A DNA stretch of 47,697 nucleotides, taken from the NCBI GenBank assembly GCA_016208905.1, contig JACQXG010000005.1:1-47697 (forward strand), read 5' to 3'. Origin of the DNA: Nitrospirota bacterium (GTDB lineage Bacteria; Nitrospirota; Thermodesulfovibrionia; UBA6902). Each line of letters begins with the position of its first letter. Position 1 is the stretch's first letter. The translations under genes were made by a program, and so were the position numbers. Below, one piece after another: positions 16,089-24,700 of this stretch. The notes below the pieces were generated by a model, which saw only the letters and a list, made by a program, of their open reading frames with translations, was not told the origin of the DNA and searched no databases.

Positions 16089-16715
16089 TCAGACTCTCCA
16101 GGCTTCTTTTCCGCTGTCTCTGTCGCGGATGAACTGCAGGAGATCATCATAGGCAGGAGGCGTAGCAAAGAAAAGCTCAATATCATCAGGGACCTCAAGG
16201 AGTTCCCGGTCCTCATCACGCATCACAAGCAATGCCGCTTCCCCGTCCGCAATATTTTCCCTGAGGACTGACTTGATGTGCGCAAACCTCTCTTTGATTA
16301 TTTCATCCAGGTATTTATGGATCGTTTCATACACTTTTTTGGTACGTACAACCGCGAGGCAGTTGTACCAGTCAATATAGGCCTCGAATATTTCCTTGCT
16401 CTCCAGGGGAAGTAATTCTCCGCCGGCATCGGTCCTTTTTTTCACAATCTGCTCCAGCCGCACATTCATGGCGCTTAACACCTTCATTGTTTCCTCACCG
16501 GTCATGTATATGCTTTCGCAAAAAATCTTTGATATCTTTCCTGCAACTTCGAGCTTTGACAGATGCTCCTCTACCTCATCCCAGTATCGATAGTAAATGG
16601 TCTTGTATTTATCTGTAGCATTTTTAGGGAGATAGAGATTCCTTACAAAATATATCTTCTTTTTATTCTTGTAATATGCGACTTCCGGTTTGCCGATTTT
16701 TCCAAACTCGGTCAT
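16089..16715 (-). CDS. Conserved-looking protein of unknown function
   Basis: A 208-residue soluble, charged protein that I cannot assign. It begins MTEFGKIGKPEVAYYKNKKK and has mainly helical, Glu/Lys-rich sequence, the stretch YFVRNLYLP, and an acidic C-terminus (DDIELFFATPPAYDDLLQFI). No membrane segment, signal or metal motif is seen. AGGAGGTG precedes the ATG, and codon use is like that of its neighbours, so it is probably real. It faces phoH with only 17 bases between the stops. Confidence 0.75.
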   Translation of the reverse strand: MTEFGKIGKPEVAYYKNKKKIYFVRNLYLPKNATDKYKTIYYRYWDEVEEHLSKLEVAGKISKIFCESIYMTGEETMKVLSAMNVRLEQIVKKRTDAGGELLPLESKEIFEAYIDWYNCLAVVRTKKVYETIHKYLDEIIKERFAHIKSVLRENIADGEAALLVMRDEDRELLEVPDDIELFFATPPAYDDLLQFIRDRDSGKEAWRV

Positions 16716-16863
16716 GAAACACCTCCTGGCTGATATGTGCTTTGAAAATAAAATGCTTATACAAAAGTTTGAGATAAATACTAACAGAAACTAATGAGAA
16801 AATGTCAGGGATGATCTCTAAAGCGTATTGTCCCTTATCATGGAAAAATTCTTTACCAAAAAA

Positions 16864-16889
16864 AAGCCCCCTCCCGGAGGAGGGGGCTT
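16864..16889 (-). terminator. Strong terminator after the cold-shock gene
   Basis: GCCCCCTCC and GGAGGGGGC around a four-base loop, with A and T runs on both sides, so it can act in either direction. It lies 12 bases past the csp stop. Confidence 0.92.
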
Positions 16890-16901
16890 TTTTTTGTTGA
16901 T

Positions 16902-17102
16902 TTACAGTTTTACAACATTGATTGCCTTGGGGCCTTTCGGGCCTTTTTCAGTATCAAAGCTGACCTTGTCACCTTCAGCAAGGCTCTTAAACCCATTGCC
17001 CTGGATGGATGTATGGTGCACAAAAGCATCGCTTCCGTCATCACACGCAATAAAGCCGAAACCTTTGCTGTCATTAAACCATTTTACAGTTCCTTCTGCC
17101 AT
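16902..17102 (-). CDS. Cold-shock protein, CspA family
   Basis: A 66-residue single cold-shock domain with RNP1 KGFGFIA and RNP2 DAFVHHTSI, full family length. It binds single-stranded RNA and DNA and melts RNA secondary structure. AAGGAGG lies before the ATG. The mRNA leader of about 110 bases holds a terminator-like hairpin (17154-17185) downstream of a promoter, which suggests attenuation control. Confidence 0.95.
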   Translation of the reverse strand: MAEGTVKWFNDSKGFGFIACDDGSDAFVHHTSIQGNGFKSLAEGDKVSFDTEKGPKGPKAINVVKL

Positions 17103-17153
17103 TTCTTTTACCTCCTTCTCTATAAACTAAATTTCAGAAGGCATCAAGAAAAA

Positions 17154-17185
17154 AAGGGCACAAAGTTAAAAGTCTTTGTGCCCTT
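17154..17185 (-). promoter_or_regulatory. Attenuator-like hairpin in the cold-shock gene leader
   Basis: On the minus strand AAGGGCACAAAG and CTTTGTGCCCTT form a perfect 12-bp stem with an 8-base loop, followed immediately by five T. It lies between the promoter (17219-17247) and the csp start, with no upstream minus-strand gene to terminate, so it would stop csp transcription unless read through. Confidence 0.75.
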
Positions 17186-17218
17186 GTGTACTTGCAAAAA
17201 CTTCTAAAACTCCCCAAT

Positions 17219-17247
17219 ACGATAGCATTTATCCGATAGTCCGTCAA
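17219..17247 (-). promoter_or_regulatory. Promoter of the cold-shock gene
   Basis: Minus strand TTGACG (17242-17247), 17-base spacer, TATCGT (17219-17224). Predicted start near 17212, giving a leader of about 110 bases. Confidence 0.65.
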
Positions 17248-17327
17248 GGACAAAAATGATTCTTTTTTCACTGGCCCTGTGATATTCTATACCAGATTTA
17301 ATTTACATCTCAGCGTTCCCGCTCTTT

Positions 17328-17357
17328 TTGCACTTTTATGGTCCCCACACTTATACT
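17328..17357 (+). promoter_or_regulatory. Candidate promoter of the PilZ gene
   Basis: TTGCAC (17328-17333), 18-base spacer, TATACT (17352-17357), then GAAGGA ahead of the ATG at 17375. The transcript would have only a short leader. Confidence 0.55.
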
Positions 17358-17374
17358 AAAGAAGGAATAGAAAT

Positions 17375-17689
17375 ATGGACAGAAGAAATGCAAAAAGAAT
17401 TACAGTAGGTTATAAGACTGAAATTCTTTACGACAACAAAAGCTATACAGGGACTATGGAAAATCTCTCGGCATCTGGAGTAAATATACTAACGGACCCT
17501 CTGGTCCCTGGAATCGATTTCCTGCCTGACGACCCCATAGTTTTAGTATTTAAATCTCCTTCAGACGAGGCCCTGACTTTAAAATGCACAATAATATGGT
17601 CGAGCAAAATACCGCCCCAAAATGTCAGGCATAGAATAGGCATGGAAATCGACGAACTGCCATGGGAAAAGGCCGGAGAATTCTTTTAA
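17375..17689 (+). CDS. PilZ-domain protein (c-di-GMP receptor)
   Basis: A 104-residue single PilZ domain. The N-terminal arginine motif RRNAKR and the N-x-S-x-x-G motif NLSASG are both present, the two parts that bind c-di-GMP. No other domain is attached. It probably changes conformation with c-di-GMP level to act on a partner such as pili or polysaccharide export, but no partner is encoded beside it. Confidence 0.85.
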   Translation: MDRRNAKRITVGYKTEILYDNKSYTGTMENLSASGVNILTDPLVPGIDFLPDDPIVLVFKSPSDEALTLKCTIIWSSKIPPQNVRHRIGMEIDELPWEKAGEFF

Positions 17690-17708
17690 TAGTCCAAGTA
17701 GAATTTTA

Positions 17709-19070
17709 TCAGAGCTTCACATACTTCCAATGCCCCTTCCTGAAGCGCATCGTCATAGCAATACCCTGAAAGCACATTGAGACAACCATAGCCAGCCATA
17801 CGCCCAAAGCTCCGTACCCTGAAACAACCGCCAGGAGATATGCAAGGGGCAGACGGATAATCCAGAGCGCGCTTACGATGATGAGCATTGTCCCTTTTGT
17901 GTCTCCTGCCCCCTGAAGGCACCCTCCCAGAATAAGACTGAGCGCCATGAAGGGCTCGGACAACATCATGATCCTGAGATACCGGACCGTCTCAGCATGA
18001 ACATACTGGTCCTTTGCCGCCAGTGAAGAAATAGCGTCCGCCCATATAAAAATCGGCAGCGCCATAAGACTGACAAAAGCGACCCCTGAAAGGGACATCT
18101 TCCAGCCTATCCTTTCCGCCCTGTCAGGCGCGCTGGCGCCAAGGTTCTGGCCTGTGAGCACAGACGCCGCCATATTCAGGGCAAATGCCGGGAGATATAT
18201 GACCGCTTCGATCCTGAGGCCGCTGGTAAACGCCGCCATTGCCGTAATACTTCCTTCCTGAAGACGGCTGAGGATATTATAGATGACGATATTGCCCGCA
18301 TTCCATGATACCTGAAGAAGGGCCATAGGCCAGCTCAAAAGGAATATCTTTCTTATCAGATCAGCCGACAGACTCCACGTGCCTGAAAAAATATTCTTCC
18401 ACCGGCTGTGCCTGAAGAGGAACAAGCATATTATCATGCCTGCGAACATCGCTATTGCGGTCGCAAGGGCAATGCCCCTGTATCCGATGCCATGAAAAGA
18501 AAACAGACCGAAGACCAGAAAAAAATCCAGTACAACATTAATCACACTGACAAAGAACATTGCCACCAGCGTCAGTTTCACCTCGCCTCCTGCCCGGAAT
18601 ATGGCATTCGACAGTATCACAATATAATTCGGGGCCAGGGCCAGTGCGAAAATAATAAAAAACTCTCCGGCAATTTCCCTGATTTCCCCGGAAAAACCTG
18701 CAAGAGCTATGAGCTGGTCACGAAAGAGAATGCCTGCAGCCGTAAGTGCAATGGCGCATACGGCCCCAAAGAGAAGAGCTTGTCGCGCCGAAGAAAGGGC
18801 CCCCCCGGTATTGCCGGCGCCAACAGCCCGCGAGATCAGCGCCACCGTGCCGATACTGATGGCATTTGCCACAATAATGATGAAAAAATAGAGCTCGTCG
18901 ACAAAACCGACAACGGCCTGTATCTCAGGGCCGAGTAAGCCAGCCACATATATGTCGGTCAGTCCGACAAGAAAATTGAAGAACATGACCAGGAGCATAG
19001 ACCAAGACATGTGCCATATGTTCTTCCAGGTGCTTCCGGTGGTCAGATCAACTACGGCGCTACTCAACAT
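17709..19070 (-). CDS. MATE-family multidrug/Na+ antiporter
   Basis: About 453 residues with twelve membrane helices and the MATE two-half layout (first half GSTWKNIWHMSWSMLLVMF; second half SWPMALLQVSWNAGNIV). MATE proteins export cationic compounds in exchange for Na+ or H+. The start is uncertain: ATG at 19070 has AGGAG only one base upstream, while a TTG at 19079 has no close site. Either start overlaps the end of the glutaredoxin-like gene, so translation is probably coupled. Confidence 0.88.
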   Translation of the reverse strand: MLSSAVVDLTTGSTWKNIWHMSWSMLLVMFFNFLVGLTDIYVAGLLGPEIQAVVGFVDELYFFIIIVANAISIGTVALISRAVGAGNTGGALSSARQALLFGAVCAIALTAAGILFRDQLIALAGFSGEIREIAGEFFIIFALALAPNYIVILSNAIFRAGGEVKLTLVAMFFVSVINVVLDFFLVFGLFSFHGIGYRGIALATAIAMFAGMIICLFLFRHSRWKNIFSGTWSLSADLIRKIFLLSWPMALLQVSWNAGNIVIYNILSRLQEGSITAMAAFTSGLRIEAVIYLPAFALNMAASVLTGQNLGASAPDRAERIGWKMSLSGVAFVSLMALPIFIWADAISSLAAKDQYVHAETVRYLRIMMLSEPFMALSLILGGCLQGAGDTKGTMLIIVSALWIIRLPLAYLLAVVSGYGALGVWLAMVVSMCFQGIAMTMRFRKGHWKYVKL

Positions 19071-19305
19071 TCTCCTCAAGCTTTTTCAGAAGGTCCTTTT
19101 TCTTTATAACGCCATGAAGAGCTGAACCGTCTTTAAATTCCAGGACAGGGATATCGGATCTATACAGCTCATAAAGTTCATCATCTGAATCTATCGAAAC
19201 CTTCTTAATATTAATGCGGTACCTCTCCTTAAGTCCGTTCAGCATTTCTTCAGCCTTTTCACACAGCCAGCATCCCTCCCGGAAATAAAATATCAGGTTA
19301 ATCAC
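19060..19305 (-). CDS. Glutaredoxin-like small thiol protein
   Basis: An 81-residue thioredoxin-fold protein with redox motif CWLC in FREGCWLCEKAEEML and a cis-proline segment DIPVLEF. Length and pattern fit the DUF836/glutaredoxin-like family. Probably a cytoplasmic thiol-disulfide protein. It ends inside the MATE gene, which is unlikely to reflect shared function beyond co-expression. Confidence 0.82.
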   Translation of the reverse strand: MINLIFYFREGCWLCEKAEEMLNGLKERYRINIKKVSIDSDDELYELYRSDIPVLEFKDGSALHGVIKKKDLLKKLEENVE

Positions 19306-19437
19306 TTATATTCATTGAGTAATAATTTTTTTAAAAACGATAACTTAAATGATAACACACATGAATAAAAGTGCCAAAGCACTGTTGGGCCGCACCGGCT
19401 ATAAAAAGGGGTAATTTATGAAAGGCCCAAAACAATA

Positions 19438-19465
19438 AAGGCAGAACCCTGCCCGGCTCTGCCTT
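19438..19465 (-). terminator. Terminator after the CHRD gene
   Basis: AAGGCAGA and TCTGCCTT form an 8-bp stem extended by GG/CC after one mismatch. On the minus strand it is followed by TTTATTGTTTT. It lies about 30 bases past the CHRD stop. Confidence 0.7.
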
Positions 19466-19496
19466 CACAATTAATAAATTATTTCCTCTAGTTGTA

Positions 19497-19997
19497 TCAA
19501 AGAGATGAAGGATCTACTATCTGCCCCCGAATATGCCCCTCCGGATATTCGTCTGTACGGACTTTGACATAAGTATTACCCTCTCCCATTTCCTGTAAAA
19601 GAGCGCCGAGGGAGTTCCCAACAAGCGGTCCAATAAGATTTTTTGCGGTTATTGTTCCTTCCATTATTGCTTTGGTCCACGGCTCTCTGACATCGAACAG
19701 TACAACGACAGCACGGCCATTCTCCCCTTTCAGCCCCATATAAATATATGCTGCGGTAACGTCCTTAACATTTTCGATATTGAACTTATAATAGAGCTTA
19801 TTACCATCAGGGCTGATCTGAAATACGATCTTTCCCTGAGCGTGGGTCTTTACCTCAGGGACATCCTGGTTTGCCGAAAGATAAGCTATGAGCGTATAGG
19901 GCTGGTCATGGTCCGCAGCAGAGACAGCTGCATTCATTATAATGCCTGCAAAGATAAGAAGCATGATAACCCGGATTTGATTTTTCTGTGTTTTCAT
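19497..19997 (-). CDS. Exported CHRD-domain protein
   Basis: A 166-residue protein with a signal peptide (hydrophobic stretch to about residue 28, cut near VSAA) and a single CHRD domain: LSANQDVPEV at the start and the closing GHIRGQI, with YYKFNIENVKDVTAAYIYMG between. CHRD domains are beta-rich extracellular modules of unsettled function in bacteria. It has its own ribosome site and terminator, so it is a single-gene unit. Confidence 0.85.
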   Translation of the reverse strand: MKTQKNQIRVIMLLIFAGIIMNAAVSAADHDQPYTLIAYLSANQDVPEVKTHAQGKIVFQISPDGNKLYYKFNIENVKDVTAAYIYMGLKGENGRAVVVLFDVREPWTKAIMEGTITAKNLIGPLVGNSLGALLQEMGEGNTYVKVRTDEYPEGHIRGQIVDPSSL

Positions 19998-20454
19998 AAC
20001 AAACCTCCGTCTGATTTCTCTCTTTTACATCATTATTAACATTTGCATAAATAACTTATTTCTTATTTAGCAGCAATGATTGTGCCAGAAACATACCAGC
20101 GAATAAGATCATGATAAAAAAGGGGTTTATAATTATATGGATTCTTATATTAGCGAACTATTGGAGAAAATCTGGTGATATTCCCGGTCCTATTTGGTGA
20201 TTAAACCAGGAGAATTCTCTTAATTGAATCCCAAATTTCTCTGATGGATCATGCCCCTGTTGAAAATTTTTCCAGGATGAGATCGGGCTCCGGAGTGAAA
20301 ATAGTTTTAATGATCTCATACTATATGGGAGCCAAAAAACAATAAGTTGACAAAGAGAATATCTACAGATAATATTTACTTACAAGAATATATTTCCATG
20401 CACCCGGTTAGCGCCGGGATTAAGCTCAATGTCTCAATAAAAGGAGGAATTCCT
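19998..20454. other. 457-bp intergenic gap with no recognised feature
   Basis: AT-rich and gene-free apart from leader sequence of the flanking genes (CHRD to the left, CBS to the right). I found no tRNA, strong inverted repeat, riboswitch signature or clear promoter pair. A reading frame in front of the CBS gene is open from 20347 but lacks a ribosome site. Confidence 0.5.
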
Positions 20455-20913
20455 ATGTTAAAAGTCAAAGATGTCCTCGCGTCAAAAAGCAAAAATATCT
20501 GGTCTATAGGCTCAAATGAAACAGCATACAAAGCATTAGAGATTATGGCTGAAAAAGATATCGGGGCGCTGCTGGTTATTGATAAGGAACAGCTCGTCGG
20601 TATATTTTCTGAACGGGATTATGCCCGCAAGGTAACTCTTAAGGGTAAATCTTCAAAGGAAACAGGGGTTGGGGAATTAATGACAAGAGAAGTGTATTCT
20701 ATAACACTTGATAAGTCAGTTGATGAATGCCTGGCATTGATGTCAGCTACACACATACGCCATATGCCCGTCTTTGATAATAATAAACTGACTGGCATGG
20801 TAACTATAGGGGATATTGTCAATGCGATCATGCATGATCAGAAGATCAAGATTCACGATCTGGAAAAATACATCACAGGAGGCGATTTTGTTGCTGTCGA
20901 CGATAATCCCTAA
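20455..20913 (+). CDS. Protein of two CBS domains
   Basis: 152 residues from the ATG at 20455, which follows AAAGGAGGAAT; an upstream in-frame ATG at 20347 has no such site. It is just a pair of CBS motifs (MAEKDIGALLVIDKEQLVGIFSERD and ATHIRHMPVFDNNKLTGMV, each followed by a helix), the Bateman module that binds adenosyl compounds. The pattern VGIFSERDYARKV is typical of stand-alone stress- or metabolism-linked CBS proteins. Confidence 0.88.
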   Translation: MLKVKDVLASKSKNIWSIGSNETAYKALEIMAEKDIGALLVIDKEQLVGIFSERDYARKVTLKGKSSKETGVGELMTREVYSITLDKSVDECLALMSATHIRHMPVFDNNKLTGMVTIGDIVNAIMHDQKIKIHDLEKYITGGDFVAVDDNP

Positions 20914-20998
20914 GCTCACGTCATAGACATTCCGGGCTTATGTTTCTCATCTCTTTAGTATTAGTGATGAAAATCAACCTGACTCAGATTTGTGATAA

Positions 20999-21661
20999 AT
21001 GGATATTATTCTTAATGAAACTGAATTGCGTATCCTTGGCTGCCTTATTGAAAAGGAAGCAACCACTCCGGATTATTATCCTCTCACATTAAACGCCCTT
21101 ACAAACGCCTGCAATCAGAAATCCAACCGTAATCCTGTGGTCTCATATGAGGACACAACTGTTGTGCGGGGCCTGGACAGTCTGCGGGAAAAAGGACTGT
21201 CTGAAAAGATCCTCAAGGCAGACAGCCGCGTCCCGAAATACCAGCACTCGTTTCAGGCGAAATATAATCTGACAAACCGCGAAATTGCAGTGCTGTGTGA
21301 ATTAATGCTGCGCGGTCCGCAGACAGCCGGAGAAATCAGGAGCCGCGCCGACCGTATGTATAAATTCGAAGGCTTACCAGAGGTTGATGAAATCCTGAAC
21401 AATCTCATGGAGAAAGAAAAGCCCATGGTTGTTAAGCTCCCACGTCAGACCGGCAGAAAAGAAAACAGATACATGCACCTTCTGTCCGGAGAACCTGAAA
21501 TCAGGGAGACTGAACAAATTGTTTCCGAAGAAGCGGCGACTCTCCGGGTCCGGGCAGAAAACGAGAGGATCGCAATACTTGAAGACAAGCTTGCATCTCT
21601 CCAGAAAGAATTTGAAAAGCTTAAAACAGAATTCATCGCCCTTAAATCTCAATTCGAATAA
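20999..21661 (+). CDS. YceH family (DUF480) protein
   Basis: 220 residues matching YceH: ETELRILGCLIEKEATTPDY, PLTLNALTNACNQKSNRNPV, and LMLRGPQTAGEIRSRADRMY. The fold is two winged-helix domains; residues after 170 form a coiled-coil tail. Function not established, DNA binding is likely. The ATG has only a weak ribosome site. Confidence 0.9.
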   Translation: MDIILNETELRILGCLIEKEATTPDYYPLTLNALTNACNQKSNRNPVVSYEDTTVVRGLDSLREKGLSEKILKADSRVPKYQHSFQAKYNLTNREIAVLCELMLRGPQTAGEIRSRADRMYKFEGLPEVDEILNNLMEKEKPMVVKLPRQTGRKENRYMHLLSGEPEIRETEQIVSEEAATLRVRAENERIAILEDKLASLQKEFEKLKTEFIALKSQFE

Positions 21662-21727
21662 AAAATTAATAAATTAATTTATTAATTCCCCTAACACTTC
21701 CTTCCTCTCCTGGTTTACAATAAAACC

Positions 21728-22441
21728 ATGATAGTCGGAACAAGGATACTCTATCCGGAAGAAGTGAATTACTGGAATGCGGAGATTCTGCAAATTTCCG
21801 TATTCCGGGGCATGAACGGCAGCCTCGACTTTATGAGGAAGTGTACCGATGCCTGCAAAGAAGCCGGGATCAGGTATGTCGTTCATCCTGTAAAATATTC
21901 ACTCCTGCAGGAAGAGACTTTTAACGACCTGCGGGAAATGGCAGGGCTGGCTGACCTGGCGCTTATTCTCCACGATGAAAGAACTCCTGAAGGCAGCCGG
22001 CTTGAGGGGATGGAAAAAGCGCATTTCAGAAACGCGCTTGAGGAGCTCAAATCCATTGCGCATGTATCCATTGAAAATGCCGCGCATACAGGTGATGTCC
22101 GCTGGTTCTGGAATTCTTTTGCCGGGTCCATTACCCTTGATATTGGTCATATTGAAGCGTTCGGACTTGACTCGGTAGAGTTTGTGAAGTCTCTTGACCG
22201 CGACCTTGCCGGGAAAATTGAGTTTGTCCATATGCACAGAAACAACGGTCTCCACGGCGGCATTACAGACCATTGGCCATTAACTCCTGATTGCAGGGAG
22301 CTCAGGGCGCTTAAAGAACTTCTGAAAATAAGACCTGATGTCAGCGTAATTCTTGAACTTAACGAAGTTGAGGAAATAGAGGACAGTCTTGACCTGCTCA
22401 GAAAATTAAGAGACCAATCAATTAAAGCTGATAGCTATTAG
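21728..22441 (+). CDS. Xylose isomerase-like TIM-barrel protein
   Basis: 237 residues of the AP-endonuclease-2/sugar isomerase-like barrel: SIENAAHTGD and ITLDIGHIEAFG, VHMHRNNGLHG, VILELNEVEE carry the expected metal-binding Glu, Asp-His and Glu. Substrate unknown. The gene ends in a palindromic repeat: the last residues KADSY and the TAG stop are encoded by it, so the natural C-terminus may have been altered slightly. Poor ribosome site. Confidence 0.75.
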   Translation: MIVGTRILYPEEVNYWNAEILQISVFRGMNGSLDFMRKCTDACKEAGIRYVVHPVKYSLLQEETFNDLREMAGLADLALILHDERTPEGSRLEGMEKAHFRNALEELKSIAHVSIENAAHTGDVRWFWNSFAGSITLDIGHIEAFGLDSVEFVKSLDRDLAGKIEFVHMHRNNGLHGGITDHWPLTPDCRELRALKELLKIRPDVSVILELNEVEEIEDSLDLLRKLRDQSIKADSY

Positions 22442-22451
22442 CTGACAGCTT
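22425..22451. repeat. Inverted repeat at the end of the TIM-barrel gene
   Basis: AAGCTGATAGC and GCTGACAGCTT around TATTA, 9 of 11 pairs. Same core (AGCTGATAGC) as the element covering the ctaD stop at 11004. It spans the ends of two convergent genes (this one and pilT). Confidence 0.7.
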
Positions 22452-23511
22452 ACGTCTTCTTTATAAATTTCTCAAAGGCGTTCTTGTCGTTAGCCTTTAA
22501 GTATGCTTCTTCCGGAGATATCTGTTTTTTCATTAAAAAATCCATGATCGACTGGTCCAGGAGCTGCATGCCCTCACCCTTCCCTGTCTGTATCATGGAT
22601 GGAATCTGGAAGGTCTTGGCCTCTCTGATTAAATTGGCAATAGAGGTCTTGCAAAAGAGTATCTCAAGGGCGGCCAGACGTCCAGGCTTGTCAATTCTTT
22701 TTAATAACTGCTGGCAAAGCACTCCTTTGAGCGACTCTGAAAGCATTGTCCGTATCTGGGCCTGCTGGCCTGCCGGGAAGGCGTCAATTATACGGTCCAC
22801 GGTTTTTGCCGCTGAGCTTGTGTGGAGGGTGCCAAAGACCAGATGCCCTGTTTCCGCTGCTGTTATTGCAAGCTCTATAGTTTCAAGGTCACGCATTTCG
22901 CCTACGAGAATTACATCCGGATCCTCTCTGAGCGCCGCCCTCAGGGCAGCGGCAAAGGATTCCGTATGATTGCCGATTTCCCTGTGATTGACGAGACAGC
23001 CTTTGTTCTGGTGGACAAACTCAACAGGGTCTTCAATCGTTAAAATATGGTCTTTTCTGCTTCTGTTTACATAGTCAATGATGGCGGCAAGTGTAGTGGA
23101 TTTCCCGCTTCCAGTAGGCCCGGTAACCAGGACAAGCCCCCTGCTTAACTGGGTCAACTTTAAAATCTGCGGAGGCAGTCCAAGGTCCTCAACGGTCATT
23201 ATTTCAGTCGGGATGACCCTGAAGACGGCCCCCGTCCCTCTTTGCTGCTCAAAGTAATTAGCCCTGAATCTGGAAACACCCGGCATTTCATATGCAAAAT
23301 CCAGGTCTCCTTTCGTCATGAATTTGTCTTTTTGCTCTTCTGTTGTAATTTCAAAAAGCAGGTCACGCAATCCGTCATTAGTCAATTCCGGATAATCCAT
23401 CTCTTCAAGGTCGCCGTCTTTTCTTATTTTCGCCTTTGCACCCGCGCTCAAATGCAGGTCGCTCGCCTTGTTTTCAATCATGTATTTGAAAAAAGCATCA
23501 ATCCTTGGCAT
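22450..23511 (-). CDS. pilT: Type IV pilus retraction ATPase PilT
   Basis: 353 residues of the PilT family: ASDLHLSAGAKAKIRKDG, Walker A GPTGSGKST (131-139), Asp box THSSA-like LHTSSAAKTVDRI, Walker B VGEMRDLETI, and AIRTML-like IRTMLSESLKGV. It hydrolyses ATP to pull pili back. It starts one base after the end of the GspE-like gene, which it follows in an operon. Confidence 0.93.
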   Translation of the reverse strand: MPRIDAFFKYMIENKASDLHLSAGAKAKIRKDGDLEEMDYPELTNDGLRDLLFEITTEEQKDKFMTKGDLDFAYEMPGVSRFRANYFEQQRGTGAVFRVIPTEIMTVEDLGLPPQILKLTQLSRGLVLVTGPTGSGKSTTLAAIIDYVNRSRKDHILTIEDPVEFVHQNKGCLVNHREIGNHTESFAAALRAALREDPDVILVGEMRDLETIELAITAAETGHLVFGTLHTSSAAKTVDRIIDAFPAGQQAQIRTMLSESLKGVLCQQLLKRIDKPGRLAALEILFCKTSIANLIREAKTFQIPSMIQTGKGEGMQLLDQSIMDFLMKKQISPEEAYLKANDKNAFEKFIKKT

Positions 23512-24576
23512 TTAATCCTCTTTCAGTTTTTCCTTCAGATCACGTGATGAATACATACCTTCAATCTTATGAAATTCATATCCCAAATCATTACAGGCCA
23601 TGCAGCCTGCTCCTTTACAGGACAGGCATTTTTCAGGTATATAAGCGTTTATATAAAAGTCCTGGAAGTCCGCAGGCGCCGCATCAATTACATATATGAT
23701 TTTTTCATATGTGGAATGTTTATTTCTTGTAGCAAGATATGGATATCCGGGAACAGGCTTGTCCATAGGAAATACGTGCGGAAGCCCGGATGCATGGGCA
23801 TCAGAAAACATAGTGTCCTCAGGGAGGACCAAACCATATCTTCCTATAATAGCGGGTACTTTTATAATATCAATCCTGTTTGCCAGGGGATAAACTACTG
23901 CAAACCTCCTGTTGTCACTAAAAGACTGCTCGTATAAAAAATGGACATTAAGTGTATCAAATGCCCTGAATATATCTTTATCAGTGTAATGACCTTTTAT
24001 TTTAAGCAACTGTTTTAATATCCCTGCGCCAAACACATTGATCTCGCAGGAATGTTCATACAACAGGAAATCTATCCTGTAAAACGAGGTCTCTTTAATT
24101 TTTTCTATAGTAATCTTAATGGAGTCGATTAATGCCGGAAGCCCGGCTTTACTGAAGGTTTTTATTAATAAATCCTCGATCTTTCTTCCGTTGCCTGTAG
24201 ACAGACTGACTTTCTTGCCGGAAGCTTCTTCAATATAAGATATGGCGGATTTGTTAAAAGGGTCCTCAATCACAATTGATATCTGATCATCCAGCTCATA
24301 AAGCGGAAGTATCCTGTTTTCGATCAGGAAGCCTTTCTGATATTTCCCCAGCAGTTCAACATTTACACTAATGTCGTCAACGATTACATGCGGGATGTCC
24401 AACTGCTTGCTCAGGACCCAGTCTATTTCTTCTATACTCACTTTACCAAGTTTAACCAGGGCCTCCCCAAGTCTCAGGCCGCTCTCTTTCTGGAGTTTGA
24501 TCCCTTCTTTAAGGTCATTATCATTTATCAATCCAAACTCCATAAGCAGTGTCCCAATATCTTGCCACTCAGACAT
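23512..24576 (-). CDS. GspE/PilB-like protein lacking the ATPase core
   Basis: 354 residues. The first 130 are a MshEN/GspE N-terminal domain (LLMEFGLINDNDLKEGIKLQ, GEALVKLGKVSIEEIDWVLS), and the end has a four-cysteine motif (Cys317, 320, 325, 328) as CLSCKGAGCMACNDLGYEF, like the zinc tongue of PilB/GspE. Between them I see no Walker A, Walker B or Asp box. So it looks like a type IV pilus assembly ATPase with its motor removed or replaced by an unrelated 180-residue region. MshEN domains can bind c-di-GMP. Cotranscribed with pilT, it could be a regulator of pilus retraction. Confidence 0.7.
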   Translation of the reverse strand: MSEWQDIGTLLMEFGLINDNDLKEGIKLQKESGLRLGEALVKLGKVSIEEIDWVLSKQLDIPHVIVDDISVNVELLGKYQKGFLIENRILPLYELDDQISIVIEDPFNKSAISYIEEASGKKVSLSTGNGRKIEDLLIKTFSKAGLPALIDSIKITIEKIKETSFYRIDFLLYEHSCEINVFGAGILKQLLKIKGHYTDKDIFRAFDTLNVHFLYEQSFSDNRRFAVVYPLANRIDIIKVPAIIGRYGLVLPEDTMFSDAHASGLPHVFPMDKPVPGYPYLATRNKHSTYEKIIYVIDAAPADFQDFYINAYIPEKCLSCKGAGCMACNDLGYEFHKIEGMYSSRDLKEKLKED

Positions 24577-24700
24577 GATTCTCTCCCTGATTAATAAACA
24601 AAGGATAGTACGTTCCTTGTGATACCGTACATCTTTATCGGACTATCCTGGAAAAACTTGATGCATAAGAGCAGGCATGATGAGCATTTCCGGCAAGGTG

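Noticed and set aside
20347-20454. N-terminal extension of the CBS protein
   Set aside because: The upstream ATG has no ribosome site, while ATG 20455 has a strong AAAGGAGG.
19998-20454. Riboswitch or tRNA in the longest gene-free gap
   Set aside because: No conserved aptamer motif, cloverleaf or strong stem could be identified.
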